Of a stretch of DNA of 64,000 nucleotides, positions 32,218 through 42,305 are shown piece by piece (within the stretch, counting starts at the first letter, position 1; each line of letters begins with the position of its first letter). The notes beneath the pieces are model-generated. The model ran no database searches and was not told the DNA's origin. It saw only the letters and a list, made by a program, of their open reading frames with translations. The stretch comes from Anaerovibrio lipolyticus DSM 3074. GTDB lineage: Bacteria; Bacillota; Negativicutes; Selenomonadales; Selenomonadaceae. The position numbers and the translations under genes are program-made. Location of the stretch: the NCBI RefSeq assembly GCF_900141865.1, contig NZ_FQYW01000003.1, positions 1 to 64,000 on the forward strand, given 5' to 3'.

Positions 32218-33216
32218 TTACATATGTTTAGTAATATAATCTCTAAGCTCTTTGGCACTTACGGTGGAAGTACCCATTTTTCTTACGGCAATCCCGGAAG
32301 CTATATTTGACAAGGTTGCTGCCGTCAATGGCTCCACCCCTGCTGCCAAGGCCAATATAACTGTAGCTACACAGGTATCGCCGGCACCGGAAACATCAAA
32401 TACCTCGCTCTTATCGGAAACTGGGATGTTTTCCACACTGCCGTCGGCCATAAATAGGGTCATGCCCTGTTCCCCACGGGTAATAAGGGCTCCCTTGGCT
32501 TCCATTTTTTCCAGGAGCTCCTTGCCGGCAGCTATAAGCTCCTCCTCATTATTCAGAGTGCGCCCCACGGCGTTAGCCAGCTCCGCATCGTTTTGCTTAA
32601 TATAATCCACTGTTTTAAAGCGGAGAATATCATAGCGGGAATCCACAATGGTAGGGATATCATTCTGATGACAATAGTCAAAAATCTGATTTTTCAGCTT
32701 CTCTGTAATAGTACCACTGCCATAATCGCTGAGAACTACTCCCTTAACCTTTGGCAGAACTTCTGCCAAGTACTGTGACATAGCAGTCTCATGCTCTGAG
32801 TACATTGGTTCTTTGGTTTCCTTGTCAATGCGGACAATCTGTTGACTAACAGTAGTTCGTCCCCCGGCAATAACCCGGGTTTTGGAAATGGTGTCACGGC
32901 TGGCATCCTTTATAAAGCCTGCCACATCAACCCCACGTCCAGTAAGGATTTCTGTAAGGCCCTTGGCACCGTTGTCATCACCTAAAAGGCCTGCGGCGTG
33001 AACATTACCACCAAGGGTTGCCGCATTGTTTACCACATTGGCGGCACCTCCGGCCACCACCTTTTCGGCAGCCTGCTCCAGCACCAAAACAGGTGCTTCC
33101 CTGGATATGCGGGAAATGGTGCCCTCAAGGTAGATATCTGCTATCATATCGCCGATTACCAAGACCTCTGAGCCATTGATTTTATCTATAACATTTAATA
33201 ATTTTTCCCTATCCAT
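32218..33216 (-). CDS. rfaE1: PfkB-type heptose-7-phosphate kinase (copy 1)
   Basis: About 332 residues, RfaE domain I family. VLVIGDMIADIYLEGTISRISREAP near the start, GGAANVVNNAATLGG, and the catalytic DVSGAGDTCVATVILAL near 274. It differs from copy 2 at 28459 in the substrate loop (VVAGGAANV) and in RISREAPVLVL. Being directly upstream of the adenylyltransferase makes it the likely main HldE-type kinase. ATG 33216 has GGAG seven bases upstream; the frame runs on to 33237 and overlaps the LptD-like gene. Two kinases in one operon is unusual. Confidence 0.85.
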   Translation of the reverse strand: MDREKLLNVIDKINGSEVLVIGDMIADIYLEGTISRISREAPVLVLEQAAEKVVAGGAANVVNNAATLGGNVHAAGLLGDDNGAKGLTEILTGRGVDVAGFIKDASRDTISKTRVIAGGRTTVSQQIVRIDKETKEPMYSEHETAMSQYLAEVLPKVKGVVLSDYGSGTITEKLKNQIFDYCHQNDIPTIVDSRYDILRFKTVDYIKQNDAELANAVGRTLNNEEELIAAGKELLEKMEAKGALITRGEQGMTLFMADGSVENIPVSDKSEVFDVSGAGDTCVATVILALAAGVEPLTAATLSNIASGIAVRKMGTSTVSAKELRDYITKHM

Positions 33217-33230
33217 CATTTGCTCCTTAA

Positions 33231-34766
33231 TTACCAAGGATTAAATTGTAATGTTACATTTATCTGATGACGCTTAACACGATAACGGGAAATCAACTGG
33301 AGACAATGGAAATCATGCAACCAGTAAAGATCCATATCAGCCAATGATCTATCATCCACATCGAAAGCTGAACCAACCACTACCCTATCATGGTCACTGA
33401 ACTTATAGCTAAAGCCCGCAGACAACTTACGGGAATAGCTGTCCAAATCATAGTCAAAGAGAGAATTCTTTGTATTCGCCTGGGAATAGCTATATCTGGT
33501 GTAGTATGACCAACGCTTATCCACATCACGGCGCAGCAGAGCTGTATAGCCAAAACCTCGGATACTGGAATCATTGGCAGACTCATTGGTAATGGAATAG
33601 CTTGTACTCAAATCCAGTTTATGGTTGCCACCTAAATTAATGGTCTTATGACTTAAAGAGATTCCATAATAGGTGTGGATACTGTGGATATCGTTCTGAC
33701 TCCACTTACCACGTTCATAGCTAAGCCCCAAAGACAATGGTAAACTGCCCAAAGGGATAGATTTAGAATATGTAAAGGAAGGCTCCTTCTTAACCCATTT
33801 ATTGTTTGAACTTTCATAGTAACCATACAAAACCTTAAAAGTACCCAACATATTGTTGTGAACCAGATCGGCATGACTGCGGAAGCCATGCTTACCTGTG
33901 TATTTAACCTCCGAATCAATATATAGCCGTTTAGCTAAATTATAGCGGAAGTCCTTGCTGATCCACCAACCGTCATCGTTGGTATAACCCACCTTAGGCA
34001 AATCTGTCTGGTCATCCTCTTGATCCAATCTAAAGGTCCGCTTCTTGGTGGAATATACTGGCACATGCCCAAGCCAGAATTTCAAATCATAACATATCAT
34101 CTTGTCCCCAGGATAAACCTCTATTTTGGAGGCAGATGTATGATAATCAGGATTTATGGCGGAGCACTTGGTCATGGTGCCATCATAAACAATGATTTTA
34201 TCAGGATACATCTCGATGCGCTTGCCCTTAATGTACTCATGGTCAATCTTGCCACTGGCATCTTCCATACTGCCGGTCTTTTTACCATAGTTATACTGGA
34301 TTTTATAGCCATCCATAACAATTTTGGCCTGTCCCGGAGTCATCTGAACCATGTGTCCCTTACCAGGCACATTAACCTCAGTATTTTGTATATTACCGTT
34401 GACCTCTTCAGTCTGAAAACGCTGGGCATCCAAGGAGGTAATATTAACTTGTCCTATGGCATAAAAATCACCATTACGCTGATCATAAAAAAGCTCGTCA
34501 CCTTCCATTGCCACCGGAACATTCTTGGTAGGATCCAATGGGTCCCGTAGATTTTTTCGCATTTCAAAAGCATCATGCACCAGTTGTTTCTGCTCGTCGG
34601 TAATGGCATTTTCCCTAGCTGAGCGTTTGTTGTTTTCCAAATAATCCAATACATTAGCATTGGTATCAGTACTGGCAGTATATTTGGATGCGTCTGCTAT
34701 TTGTGGCAGGACAAGACTAACAGCCATCAATCCGGCACACAACAATGCCTTGGTATTTCTCTTCAT
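33231..34766 (-). CDS. LptD-like LPS assembly outer-membrane protein (short form)
   Basis: 511 residues with a cleavable signal (about 1-27, ending ADAS). An OstA/LptD-like jellyroll follows: GDELFYDQRNGDFYAIGQVNI, VMDGYKIQYNYGKKTGSMEDA and KRIEMYPDKIIVYDGTMTKC. The C-terminal half has alternating amphipathic strands (for example KLSAGFSYKFSDHDRVVVGSAF split over strands) ending LQFNPW with a terminal aromatic residue, the mark of a beta-barrel. LptD places LPS in the outer leaflet. Proteobacterial LptD is about 780 residues; this barrel portion is only some 260-290 long. Heads the LPS operon. Only one start-region Cys and a few others exist, so the disulfide pattern differs. Confidence 0.75.
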   Translation of the reverse strand: MKRNTKALLCAGLMAVSLVLPQIADASKYTASTDTNANVLDYLENNKRSARENAITDEQKQLVHDAFEMRKNLRDPLDPTKNVPVAMEGDELFYDQRNGDFYAIGQVNITSLDAQRFQTEEVNGNIQNTEVNVPGKGHMVQMTPGQAKIVMDGYKIQYNYGKKTGSMEDASGKIDHEYIKGKRIEMYPDKIIVYDGTMTKCSAINPDYHTSASKIEVYPGDKMICYDLKFWLGHVPVYSTKKRTFRLDQEDDQTDLPKVGYTNDDGWWISKDFRYNLAKRLYIDSEVKYTGKHGFRSHADLVHNNMLGTFKVLYGYYESSNNKWVKKEPSFTYSKSIPLGSLPLSLGLSYERGKWSQNDIHSIHTYYGISLSHKTINLGGNHKLDLSTSYSITNESANDSSIRGFGYTALLRRDVDKRWSYYTRYSYSQANTKNSLFDYDLDSYSRKLSAGFSYKFSDHDRVVVGSAFDVDDRSLADMDLYWLHDFHCLQLISRYRVKRHQINVTLQFNPW

Positions 34767-34851
34767 CAAATGTATCCCCTATCTATAAATGGGCACAGTT
34801 GCCCTTAATTGCATACATACTCTACTATATGATACTCCATTTAACCATATA

Positions 34852-34897
34852 ACACAAGAAAGCCCCTTCCGATAATAATAATTTATCGGAAGAGGCT
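34852..34897 (-). terminator. Terminator of the envelope-protein gene
   Basis: AGCCTCTTCCGATAA and TTATCGGAAGGGGCT (34861-34875 and 34883-34897) form a 15-position stem on the minus strand, followed by TTCTTGTG. It lies 30 bases past the stop of the gene at 34928 and before the LptD-like gene. Confidence 0.75.
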
Positions 34898-34927
34898 ACA
34901 TGAATATTTTAACTTTTTAATGATGAA

Positions 34928-35857
34928 TCAGAACTGCTCAGCGCTGGTGGTTGGAATAGCGTATATCGAGCAATCCTTTTCGGTCTGGAGATACATCTCA
35001 GTGCCCTCAGGGAGATTTATGTTCTTGCCCTTTACAAAGGCACCGCCAATAATACCGATAGGTCCAAGAATAATCATGCCAGCCAGGCTGGCACCGGCTG
35101 CCATGCCCATCTGCTCCATGTTTTCCTTGGCTTCCTCACCCAAGGTCATGTCAATCTTAGTGCCATCCACGGCCTCCATGTCCTTAAAATCAATGTTTAT
35201 CTTAGCATCACGGCCAAAGTTCTGAGCCTGGGACACATCGGTAACTTCGCCTTCACCCAAGGCACCGGCAGTTATGAGAAGCATGTCATTTTCGATAACA
35301 TCCTCTGCTGCCTTGAACTTAATAATATCGCCCTTTTTCAATTCCTTGGCGTTAATTGGAGTTACCAGAGAAATCTTTACCAAGGTGTTGGCTGGTACAT
35401 TCACCTGGCTCAGTGGAATAGTGGTGCTGCCAAAGGCAAAGGTTGCCAATCCTTCAATGCGTTTCTTGATGGAGGCATCGGAATTCTTGCCATTAATCTG
35501 CAGCTCCATATCGCTGATGCGCTTCTGGATAGGGTCTGCACTTACCTTGTGGGAAATGGTCCACTCCAAAGCGTTGAGCTGGGTAATAAGGGATGGGCTG
35601 GAAGAATTATCAAAGGTGGTGTCGTACAGGTTATTGATGCGGTTCATCATACCACCGCTGGTGTTGCTGCACTCATAATCCTTTTCCAGCTTTTTAATTC
35701 GTTCTACGATGGCACCGGTCTGCTCCTGACCGTAGGTAACTGTTTCCACAGATCCCAGCTTGCCGTTGGCGGTGTTTGGAACCTCTGCTGCTGCCGTACC
35801 CAGAGAAGATACCAGGAACACACCGCTTAAAAAGATACTGAATAATTTCTTAAGCAT
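34928..35857 (-). CDS. Secreted envelope protein, unknown function
   Basis: 309 residues with a signal peptide (about 1-24, cut after AAA). Residues 40-150 are helical with repeated short motifs (RIKKLEKDYEC, RINNLYDTTF, RISDMELQI, RIEGLATFAFG), roughly four repeats of an RI..LE..F/Y pattern. Residues 155-300 form a beta-rich domain: VPANTLVKISLVTPINAKELKKGD followed by LLITAGALGEGEVTDVS, resembling the pattern of TrbI/VirB10-like or SH3-like periplasmic domains. A Gly/Ile-rich hydrophobic stretch is at about 255-280. AGGAGG precedes the ATG. Position beside LptD suggests an envelope role; no function known to me. Confidence 0.6.
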   Translation of the reverse strand: MLKKLFSIFLSGVFLVSSLGTAAAEVPNTANGKLGSVETVTYGQEQTGAIVERIKKLEKDYECSNTSGGMMNRINNLYDTTFDNSSSPSLITQLNALEWTISHKVSADPIQKRISDMELQINGKNSDASIKKRIEGLATFAFGSTTIPLSQVNVPANTLVKISLVTPINAKELKKGDIIKFKAAEDVIENDMLLITAGALGEGEVTDVSQAQNFGRDAKINIDFKDMEAVDGTKIDMTLGEEAKENMEQMGMAAGASLAGMIILGPIGIIGGAFVKGKNINLPEGTEMYLQTEKDCSIYAIPTTSAEQF

Positions 35858-35940
35858 TTCAAAATCCTCCTACTTTTAGTATTCAAGTGGATATTATAAT
35901 CGTAACATTTAAATCTGATTAAAATATGAATAAAAATGGA

Positions 35941-37260
35941 TTATTTTAAGAACTCTGCAACCTTTTTAAGGGCGACTCCTGCAGCTTCGATGGTTTTATC
36001 GATGTCTTCATCGGTGTGGGCACCGGACATGAACAGTGTTTCAAACTGGGATGGGGCCAGATAGATGCCCTGCTCCAGCATGGCCTTGAACCACACCTTG
36101 AAGGCCTCCTGATTGGACGCCGCTGAGGTTTCATAGTCCACTACTTCCTCATCGTTAAAGAAGAAGCCAAACATGGAGCCCGCCTGCTGCACCTGAAGGG
36201 TTACACCGGCTTCCTTTGCCTTCTGGGCAACCCCCAGCACCAGCTTCTTGGTTTTGATGGTGAGAACACGGCTGTAATCCGGTTCTCCCGGCTCCGGCTC
36301 CTCAGTGATAATCTTCAGTGTTTCCAAGCCAGCTGTCATGGCCAATGGGTTTCCGGAAAGGGTACCCGCCTGATATACAGGACCAGCTGGAGCTATGTGA
36401 TTCATAATATCACGGCGACCGCCGTAGGCTGCTACCGGAAGTCCGCCGCCAATAATCTTACCAAGGCAAGTGAGATCAGGGGTAACTGCATAGGCCTTCT
36501 GGGCACCGCCCAAGGATGCTCTGAAGCCGCACATTACTTCATCGAAAATCAGCAACGAACCAGTTTCCTTGGTGAGCTTTCTCAGAAGATCAAGATATCC
36601 CGGCTTTGGCAGTACCAATCCCATATTGCCAGCCACTGGCTCCACAATAACAGCCGCAATCTCATGACCGCTCTTTTCCATAACCTCAGTAAAGGCTTCA
36701 AAATCGTTATATGGAATGGTAATGGTGTCATTGGCAGTACCAGGAGTAACACCAGGGCTGTCCGGAACGCCAAAGGTAGCCAAACCAGAACCAGCCTTAA
36801 CCAAAAGGCTGTCACTATGTCCGTGATAGCAGCCGATAAACTTCAAAATCTTGTTGCGCCCAGTGAATCCACGGGCCAAACGCAATGCACTCATGGTGGC
36901 CTCAGTGCCGGAGTTAACCATGCGGATAACCTCAATGGAAGGATATACCTCCATTACCAGCTTGGCCAGCTCGCTTTCAATAAGGGTAGGAGCTCCATAG
37001 CTAGTGCCACGGGTGGCCGCCTCCTGCAAGGCCTTTACCACCTGAGGATGAGCATGACCTACCACCATTGGGCCCCAGGAGCCCACATAATCTATATATT
37101 CATTGCCGTCAATATCGTAAATATGGGAGCCCTCAGCTCTCTCAATAAAGGGAGGGTTGCAGTCCACATTTCTATAGGAACGGACAGGGCTGTTTACGCC
37201 GCCAGGCATTAAGGTCTTCGCTTCTTCAAAAGCTGCGGCAGATTTCTCTAAATTAAGCAT
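35941..37260 (-). CDS. hemL: Glutamate-1-semialdehyde 2,1-aminomutase
   Basis: A 439-residue PLP enzyme (fold type I) making 5-aminolevulinate. [15 protein letters not shown] near the start, [18 protein letters not shown] (about 112-129), [12 protein letters not shown] with the PLP-binding Asp, and the Schiff-base Lys in [17 protein letters not shown] (about 265). ATG 37260 is chosen from AGAAAGGA eight bases upstream; the longer frame would overlap hemB. Last gene of the tetrapyrrole operon, 23 bases after hemB. Confidence 0.95.
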   Translation of the reverse strand: MLNLEKSAAAFEEAKTLMPGGVNSPVRSYRNVDCNPPFIERAEGSHIYDIDGNEYIDYVGSWGPMVVGHAHPQVVKALQEAATRGTSYGAPTLIESELAKLVMEVYPSIEVIRMVNSGTEATMSALRLARGFTGRNKILKFIGCYHGHSDSLLVKAGSGLATFGVPDSPGVTPGTANDTITIPYNDFEAFTEVMEKSGHEIAAVIVEPVAGNMGLVLPKPGYLDLLRKLTKETGSLLIFDEVMCGFRASLGGAQKAYAVTPDLTCLGKIIGGGLPVAAYGGRRDIMNHIAPAGPVYQAGTLSGNPLAMTAGLETLKIITEEPEPGEPDYSRVLTIKTKKLVLGVAQKAKEAGVTLQVQQAGSMFGFFFNDEEVVDYETSAASNQEAFKVWFKAMLEQGIYLAPSQFETLFMSGAHTDEDIDKTIEAAGVALKKVAEFLK

Positions 37261-37283
37261 ATTATATTCCTTTCTGCTGATTT

Positions 37284-38261
37284 TTATTTCTCCATAAGCC
37301 ACTTGGCGGCGTCAATTGCATGATAGGTAATAATAATATCGGCACCAGCCCGTTTCATGCTGGTAAGTGTTTCCAGCACAATGCGCTTTTCATCAATCCA
37401 GCCATTGGCAGCAGCTGCCTTCACCATGGCGTATTCGCCACTTACATTGTAGCAGGCCACTGGTAAATTAATGCGGTCACGAACCTTGGAAATAATATCC
37501 ATGTAGGCAAGAGCAGGCTTCACCATAATAATATCAGCCCCCTCTGCCAGATCCAGCTCCACTTCCTTCATGGCCTCACGGCTATTAGCTGGATCCATCT
37601 GATAAGCACGGCGATCACCAAATTGTGGTGCAGAATCCGCCGCATCACGGAATGGGCCATAATAGCCAGAAGCGTATTTCACCGCATAGGACATGATGGA
37701 TACGTTGATAAAACCATTTTCATCCAATGCTTCACGAATGGCTGCCACGCGACCATCCATCATATCTGATGGGGCGATAATATCTGCGCCGGCCTGGGCC
37801 TGGCTTACAGCCACCTTTTGGAGGAGCTTCAACGTAGCATCATTATCCACATAGTGGCCACAAAGCTGACCGCAATGACCATGGCTGGTGTACTGGCAAA
37901 GGCATACATCGCCGATAATAACCAGCTCTGGCACTGCTTCCTTGATAGCCTTAATGGCCCGCTGAACCGGGGAATTCATATCCCAGGCACTGGAACCAAT
38001 TTCGTCCTTGTATTCCGGAAGACCGAATACCTCCACAGAGGGAATACCCAGCTCATAAATCTCCTTGGCCAGCTTCACTGCCAAATCCACAGAATAGCGG
38101 TAACAGCCCGGCATACTGGAAATTTCTTCCTTTTTGTTTTCCCCTGGAATAACAAACATTGGGTAAACAAAATCCTTGGCAGAGAGGTTCGTCTCCCTAA
38201 CCATGGCACGAACATTTTCACTGATACGCATACGACGAGGGCGCAGCTTCTGCTCAATCAT
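37284..38261 (-). CDS. hemB: Porphobilinogen synthase (delta-aminolevulinate dehydratase)
   Basis: 325 residues; joins two 5-aminolevulinate molecules into porphobilinogen. The zinc-type metal site is [14 protein letters not shown] (about 118-131). One active-site Lys is in [18 protein letters not shown] (about 195) and the Schiff-base Lys in [12 protein letters not shown] (about 250). ATG 38261 has GGAGG upstream and overlaps the cobA-hemD stop (TGATG), so translation is coupled. Confidence 0.95.
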   Translation of the reverse strand: MIEQKLRPRRMRISENVRAMVRETNLSAKDFVYPMFVIPGENKKEEISSMPGCYRYSVDLAVKLAKEIYELGIPSVEVFGLPEYKDEIGSSAWDMNSPVQRAIKAIKEAVPELVIIGDVCLCQYTSHGHCGQLCGHYVDNDATLKLLQKVAVSQAQAGADIIAPSDMMDGRVAAIREALDENGFINVSIMSYAVKYASGYYGPFRDAADSAPQFGDRRAYQMDPANSREAMKEVELDLAEGADIIMVKPALAYMDIISKVRDRINLPVACYNVSGEYAMVKAAAANGWIDEKRIVLETLTSMKRAGADIIITYHAIDAAKWLMEK

Positions 38262-39778
38262 CAAAATGCCTCCTTCAGGGCCTCCACAAGGCCGTCAATA
38301 GTATATTCCTTGGCCTCAACGCTTACAGTAAGGCCATTTTTCTTCATGGTTTCGGCAGTAATCGGGCCGATGGCACCCAGCTTCACCTTGCTAAGGAGAT
38401 CCGTATCTCCCCCAAGCAGCTTGAGGAAGTTAGTTACAGTGGAGGAGCTGGTGAAGGTTACGGCATCAATATTGCCTGCTGCCAATTCCTTCTTGATTTC
38501 CTCAGCATCTCCATCTCCCATAACTGTTTCATAGGCTGGAACCACATCAACCTCCGCCCCGGCTTTTCTAAGAGCCTCTGGAAGGATTTCCCTTGCCTCT
38601 ACTGCTCTAGGAATAAGCACTTTGGTGCCATCTTTAATCTCGCCCTTAAGGGCATCAATAATGCCCTCCGCCTGATAGCGATCTGGTACTACATCAGCCA
38701 CCAGACCATGGGCCTTCAATGCATCTGCTGTAGCAGAGCCTATAGCACAAATTTTGGCACTAGCCAGTGCTCTGGCATCCTTACCAGCCTTATCCAGACG
38801 CTGCCAGAAGTGCTCTACACCGTTGGCAGAGGTGAGAATAAGCCAGTTATATTTATCAAGGCTCTCAATAGCCTTGTCCAAAGCCTTGTAATCATCTGAT
38901 GGGGCCTTAATGGAAATAGCAGGCGCCTCCATGCACTCTGCCCCTAACTCCTCCAGCTGGAAGGTGAGCTTGGAAGCCTGAGCCCGAGAACGGGTCACCA
39001 AAATTTTCTTTCCAAAGAGCGGCTTCATGGCCACATTGTCAAACCATGCCAAATCCTTCCGCAGATTTACCACATCACCCACAAGGAAAATGCATGGTGG
39101 CTTAATGGCTTCCCGCTTGGCCATATCCGCCGCATCATCCAGGGTGCTGGTCCACACCTGCTGCTTCAGCTTGGTGCCCCAACGGATAATGGCAATAGGA
39201 GTAGAGGCTGGTCTGCCGTTTTCAATGAGCTTTGAAGTGATCTTAGGCAGGTTGGCCACACCCATGAGGAATACGAGAGTGTCCGTGGCCTTGGCCAGCT
39301 GTGGCCAGTTAATGTCAGAGGTTTCCTTGGTAGGGTCCTCGTGGCCGGTGATTACGGAAAAGGATGCTGCTACCCCGCGATGGGTAACAGGAATTCCCGC
39401 ATAGGCTGGTACTGAAATGGCTGATGTAACCCCTGGTACCACTTCAAAGGGCAGATTGTTTTCCTTCAGAAGCAGGGCTTCTTCGCCACCACGGCCAAAG
39501 ACAAATGGGTCGCCACCCTTAAGGCGTACTACAGTCTTGCCCTCCTTGGCCAAATCCACCAGAAGCTGACAAATTTTGTCCTGGGTCATGGTGTGCTGGC
39601 TGGAGGCCTTGCCTACGTAGATGTATTCTGCATTCTTTGGGGCGTACTGAAGGATTCGTGGGTCTGCCAGACGGTCATATACAACGGTATCGGCTATTTT
39701 AAGGCAATCCACTGCCTTTATGGTTAAGAGGCGATAGTCTCCGGGACCGGCGCCAACGAGAAATACTTTTCCTGCCAT
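38261..39778 (-). CDS. cobA: Fused uroporphyrinogen-III methyltransferase / uroporphyrinogen-III synthase
   Basis: A 505-residue bifunctional protein. Residues 1-245 are the SAM-dependent SUMT (CobA) domain: [38 protein letters not shown] (about 80-98), [17 protein letters not shown] and LVFLMGV. Residues about 250-505 are Hem[35 protein letters not shown] and [13 protein letters not shown]. The fusion converts hydroxymethylbilane to uroporphyrinogen III and on to precorrin-2, feeding siroheme or cobalamin. Such fusions are common in Firmicutes. A 300-bp gap with a long-palindrome repeat separates it from hemC. Confidence 0.94.
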   Translation of the reverse strand: MAGKVFLVGAGPGDYRLLTIKAVDCLKIADTVVYDRLADPRILQYAPKNAEYIYVGKASSQHTMTQDKICQLLVDLAKEGKTVVRLKGGDPFVFGRGGEEALLLKENNLPFEVVPGVTSAISVPAYAGIPVTHRGVAASFSVITGHEDPTKETSDINWPQLAKATDTLVFLMGVANLPKITSKLIENGRPASTPIAIIRWGTKLKQQVWTSTLDDAADMAKREAIKPPCIFLVGDVVNLRKDLAWFDNVAMKPLFGKKILVTRSRAQASKLTFQLEELGAECMEAPAISIKAPSDDYKALDKAIESLDKYNWLILTSANGVEHFWQRLDKAGKDARALASAKICAIGSATADALKAHGLVADVVPDRYQAEGIIDALKGEIKDGTKVLIPRAVEAREILPEALRKAGAEVDVVPAYETVMGDGDAEEIKKELAAGNIDAVTFTSSSTVTNFLKLLGGDTDLLSKVKLGAIGPITAETMKKNGLTVSVEAKEYTIDGLVEALKEAF

Positions 39779-39809
39779 ATTGTTCTCCTTATGTTATCTC
39801 CTTAATATT

Positions 39810-39992
39810 GGCAGATAACAGTTGCCTATCGCAAGAACAGGTCACTAAAAATATTTTTTACAATTATTTTAATAGCGATAAAAATTATAACTCGCTACGC
39901 TCAAACAAATAATTTTTATCACTAATGCAGGTATGTAAAAAATATTTTCTTAACGTGACCTGTTCAACCGCGCTAGTCAACTGTCATTTGCC
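39810..39992 (+). repeat. Long-palindrome intergenic repeat, copy 2
   Basis: An about 183-bp hairpin. GGCAGATAACAGTTG at the left pairs with CAACTGTCATTTGCC at the right; inner pairs are CAGGTCAC/GTGACCTG, AAATATTTTTTACA/TGTAAAAAATATTT and ATAAAAATTAT/ATAATTTTTAT. The apex is AACTCGCTACGCTCAAACA. It is nearly identical in plan and much sequence to copy 4 at 50371. It occupies the gap inside the hem operon between hemC and cobA-hemD, where the transcript would carry a very long stem. Confidence 0.8.
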
Positions 39993-40078
39993 ACTTCATG
40001 TACTATAATTATCACTTAATAAAGCGGGGGAATTTTTCGCATGAAGCCGAAAATGCTTCACCGCTTCTTTTATCTTTA

Positions 40079-41020
40079 TTACAGCTCTATACCTAGCTCT
40101 GCAAGAACTGTTCGGCCGCCGGCTTCCAGAAGACGGTCTGCCAGCTGCTGGCCTATAGCTTCTGCATCAGCTGGCTGGCCCATGATGTGGTCTCTGTAGA
40201 CCTTGCTGCCGTCCAGGGAGGCTATAACCCCCTCCACATTGAGGACGCCATCATTCATGGTGCCGTATACGCCCACAGGGACCTGACAGCCACCCTGAAC
40301 ACGGTTTAAAAAGGACCGCTCGGCCTTGGTGCAAGTCAGTGTGTCATCATCGTTAAGGAAGGCCACCAGTTCATTGACCTCTTTGTCATCAGCCCTTGAC
40401 TCCACAGCCAGAGCCCCCTGGCCCACTGCCGGGAGACAAACCTTCTTGTCCAGCACATCGGTAATTCGACTGCCAAAGCCCAGACGCTTCAAGCCAGCCG
40501 CAGCCAAGATGATGCCATCGAAGTTTTCCTCCTCCAGCTTTTTCAGACGGGTATTTACATTTCCCCGTAAATCACAAATGGTAAGGTCCGGCCTTGCACT
40601 TAGGAGCTGGGCCTTTCTTCTGAGGCTGGAGGTACCGATTTTGGCCCCCTTAGGCAGCTCGCTGAACAGCTTATATTTAGGACTTACCAGTACATCTCCC
40701 GGGTCCTCCCGCTGGGTAACTGCAGTTATCTTCAGTCCCTCAGGCACCTCCACGGGCATATCCTTCAGGCTGTGTACTGCTATATCAATATCACCATTAA
40801 GCATGGCCGTTTCCAGTTCTTTGGTAAAAAGTCCCTTACCACCGATTTTAGCCAATGGGGCATCAAGAATTTTATCCCCCTTGGTGGTCATAAGCACCCT
40901 TTCCACCACCAGACCCGGATACTGTTTTCTCAGTCTATCTGCAATGTAATCCGCCTGCCACAGGGCCAACTGGCTGCTGCGGGTGCCGATTACGATTTTT
41001 TCTTTTTTATTGTCACTCAT
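40079..41020 (-). CDS. hemC: Hydroxymethylbilane synthase (porphobilinogen deaminase)
   Basis: 313 residues; polymerises four porphobilinogens. Motifs: IGTRSSQLALWQADYI (11-26), KGLFTKELE with the catalytic-loop residues, AVHSLKDMPVE with the catalytic Asp (about 80-90), GTSSLRRKAQL, and RVQGGCQVPVG with the dipyrromethane-binding Cys (about 245). Its start overlaps hemA by 8 bp. Confidence 0.96.
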   Translation of the reverse strand: MSDNKKEKIVIGTRSSQLALWQADYIADRLRKQYPGLVVERVLMTTKGDKILDAPLAKIGGKGLFTKELETAMLNGDIDIAVHSLKDMPVEVPEGLKITAVTQREDPGDVLVSPKYKLFSELPKGAKIGTSSLRRKAQLLSARPDLTICDLRGNVNTRLKKLEEENFDGIILAAAGLKRLGFGSRITDVLDKKVCLPAVGQGALAVESRADDKEVNELVAFLNDDDTLTCTKAERSFLNRVQGGCQVPVGVYGTMNDGVLNVEGVIASLDGSKVYRDHIMGQPADAEAIGQQLADRLLEAGGRTVLAELGIEL

Positions 41021-42305
41021 CTATGGATTCCTCCTGCAGCTTAAACAGCTTGCGGATGGCAAATTTCAGCACTCTTTCCCGCGAGGTGCCTGCTGTATTA
41101 TTAACCATGCGCATAGGATCCCGAAGCATCTTGCGCACTATCATGTGGGTCATTTTATCAACAACCTTGTATTCTTCCTCTGTGAGCTCCGGCAGCTTCC
41201 GCATGGCTCTCTTCAGCTCCCACTCCCGAATAAATTCTGCCTTGTCCGTGAGCTGAGCCATAACCGGCTGCATGGAAAGGTAGTTAAACCGCTCCAAGAG
41301 AGCGTCCACCTCTTCCTGAATTATACGCTGGGCCCTGACGGCTTCACGCTGTCGCTCGTGGAGATTGTCATCCACCACAGCCTCCAGGTCGTCAATGTTA
41401 TAGAGCTTCACCCCCGCAAGACAGCCCACATCCGGCTCCACATCCCGCGGTACAGCAATATCTATTAACATCAAGGGCTTCCCCTGACGGGCTGCCATAA
41501 CATGGACCATTTCCCGCTTGTAAATAACATAATGGGGAGCACCGGTGGAGGTTATGATAATATCCACCTTGTCCAGAAGCTCAAACACATCATTAAGGTC
41601 CACAGCTATGCCACCGTACTTATCTGCCAGCTGCTCTGCCCTTTCAATATGACGATTGGCCACATAAAGGTTCTTCAAGCCATGGCTTATAAGATGGGTG
41701 GCTGTAAGCTCCGCCATTTTTCCCGCACCAAAGAGCAGAACACTGCTATTGGAAAAATCTCCAAAGGTACCCTTTGCCAGCTCTACTGCCGCATAGCTGA
41801 CAGATACTGCATTAAAGGCAATTCGGGTTTCGGTGCGCACTCTTTTGCCCGCAGCAATGGCCCTATTGAACATAAGATTCAAAATAGTACCAGTGGCCCC
41901 TGCAGTCTGGGCAATGGCATAAGCATGCTTCACCTGGCTGAGAATCTGTCCCTCACCAATAACCAAAGAATCAAGGCTGGCGGTAACCCGCAGCAAGTGC
42001 TCTATGCAGTCCTCATCCTCATATTTATAGGTGTAGCGATGGAAAAACTCCTGGGAGCATTCCGTTTTGTTCAGATCCCCCCAAAAGCTGGCCAAGGCGT
42101 TGCTGCATCCCCGGCTAACCACCGCATATATCTCACTACGATTGCAGGTGGAAAGGACCACGGCCTCGTGGAGATGCTCATATTTATATAGTTTTTTTAG
42201 GCCCTCCCGGATAGTCTCCGGGGACAGGCTGAATTTTTCCCGCACTTCTACGGGGGCTGTTCTGTGGTTAAGACCCAGCGCGATTAATTGCATTCCTGAT
42301 TTCAT
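41013..42305 (-). CDS. hemA: Glutamyl-tRNA reductase
   Basis: 430 residues; reduces Glu-tRNA to glutamate-1-semialdehyde with NADPH, the first committed step of C5 tetrapyrrole synthesis. Catalytic Cys54 lies in LSTCNRSEIYAV, LGLNHRTAPVEVRE is at 10-23, SLVIGEGQILSQVK at about 111-124, and the NADPH-binding SVLLFGAGKMAELTATHL near 186-203. The start overlaps the precorrin-2 dehydrogenase gene by 38 bp; Met5 is a possible start. The C5 route with HemL in the same operon is complete here. Confidence 0.95.
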   Translation of the reverse strand: MKSGMQLIALGLNHRTAPVEVREKFSLSPETIREGLKKLYKYEHLHEAVVLSTCNRSEIYAVVSRGCSNALASFWGDLNKTECSQEFFHRYTYKYEDEDCIEHLLRVTASLDSLVIGEGQILSQVKHAYAIAQTAGATGTILNLMFNRAIAAGKRVRTETRIAFNAVSVSYAAVELAKGTFGDFSNSSVLLFGAGKMAELTATHLISHGLKNLYVANRHIERAEQLADKYGGIAVDLNDVFELLDKVDIIITSTGAPHYVIYKREMVHVMAARQGKPLMLIDIAVPRDVEPDVGCLAGVKLYNIDDLEAVVDDNLHERQREAVRAQRIIQEEVDALLERFNYLSMQPVMAQLTDKAEFIREWELKRAMRKLPELTEEEYKVVDKMTHMIVRKMLRDPMRMVNNTAGTSRERVLKFAIRKLFKLQEESIDE

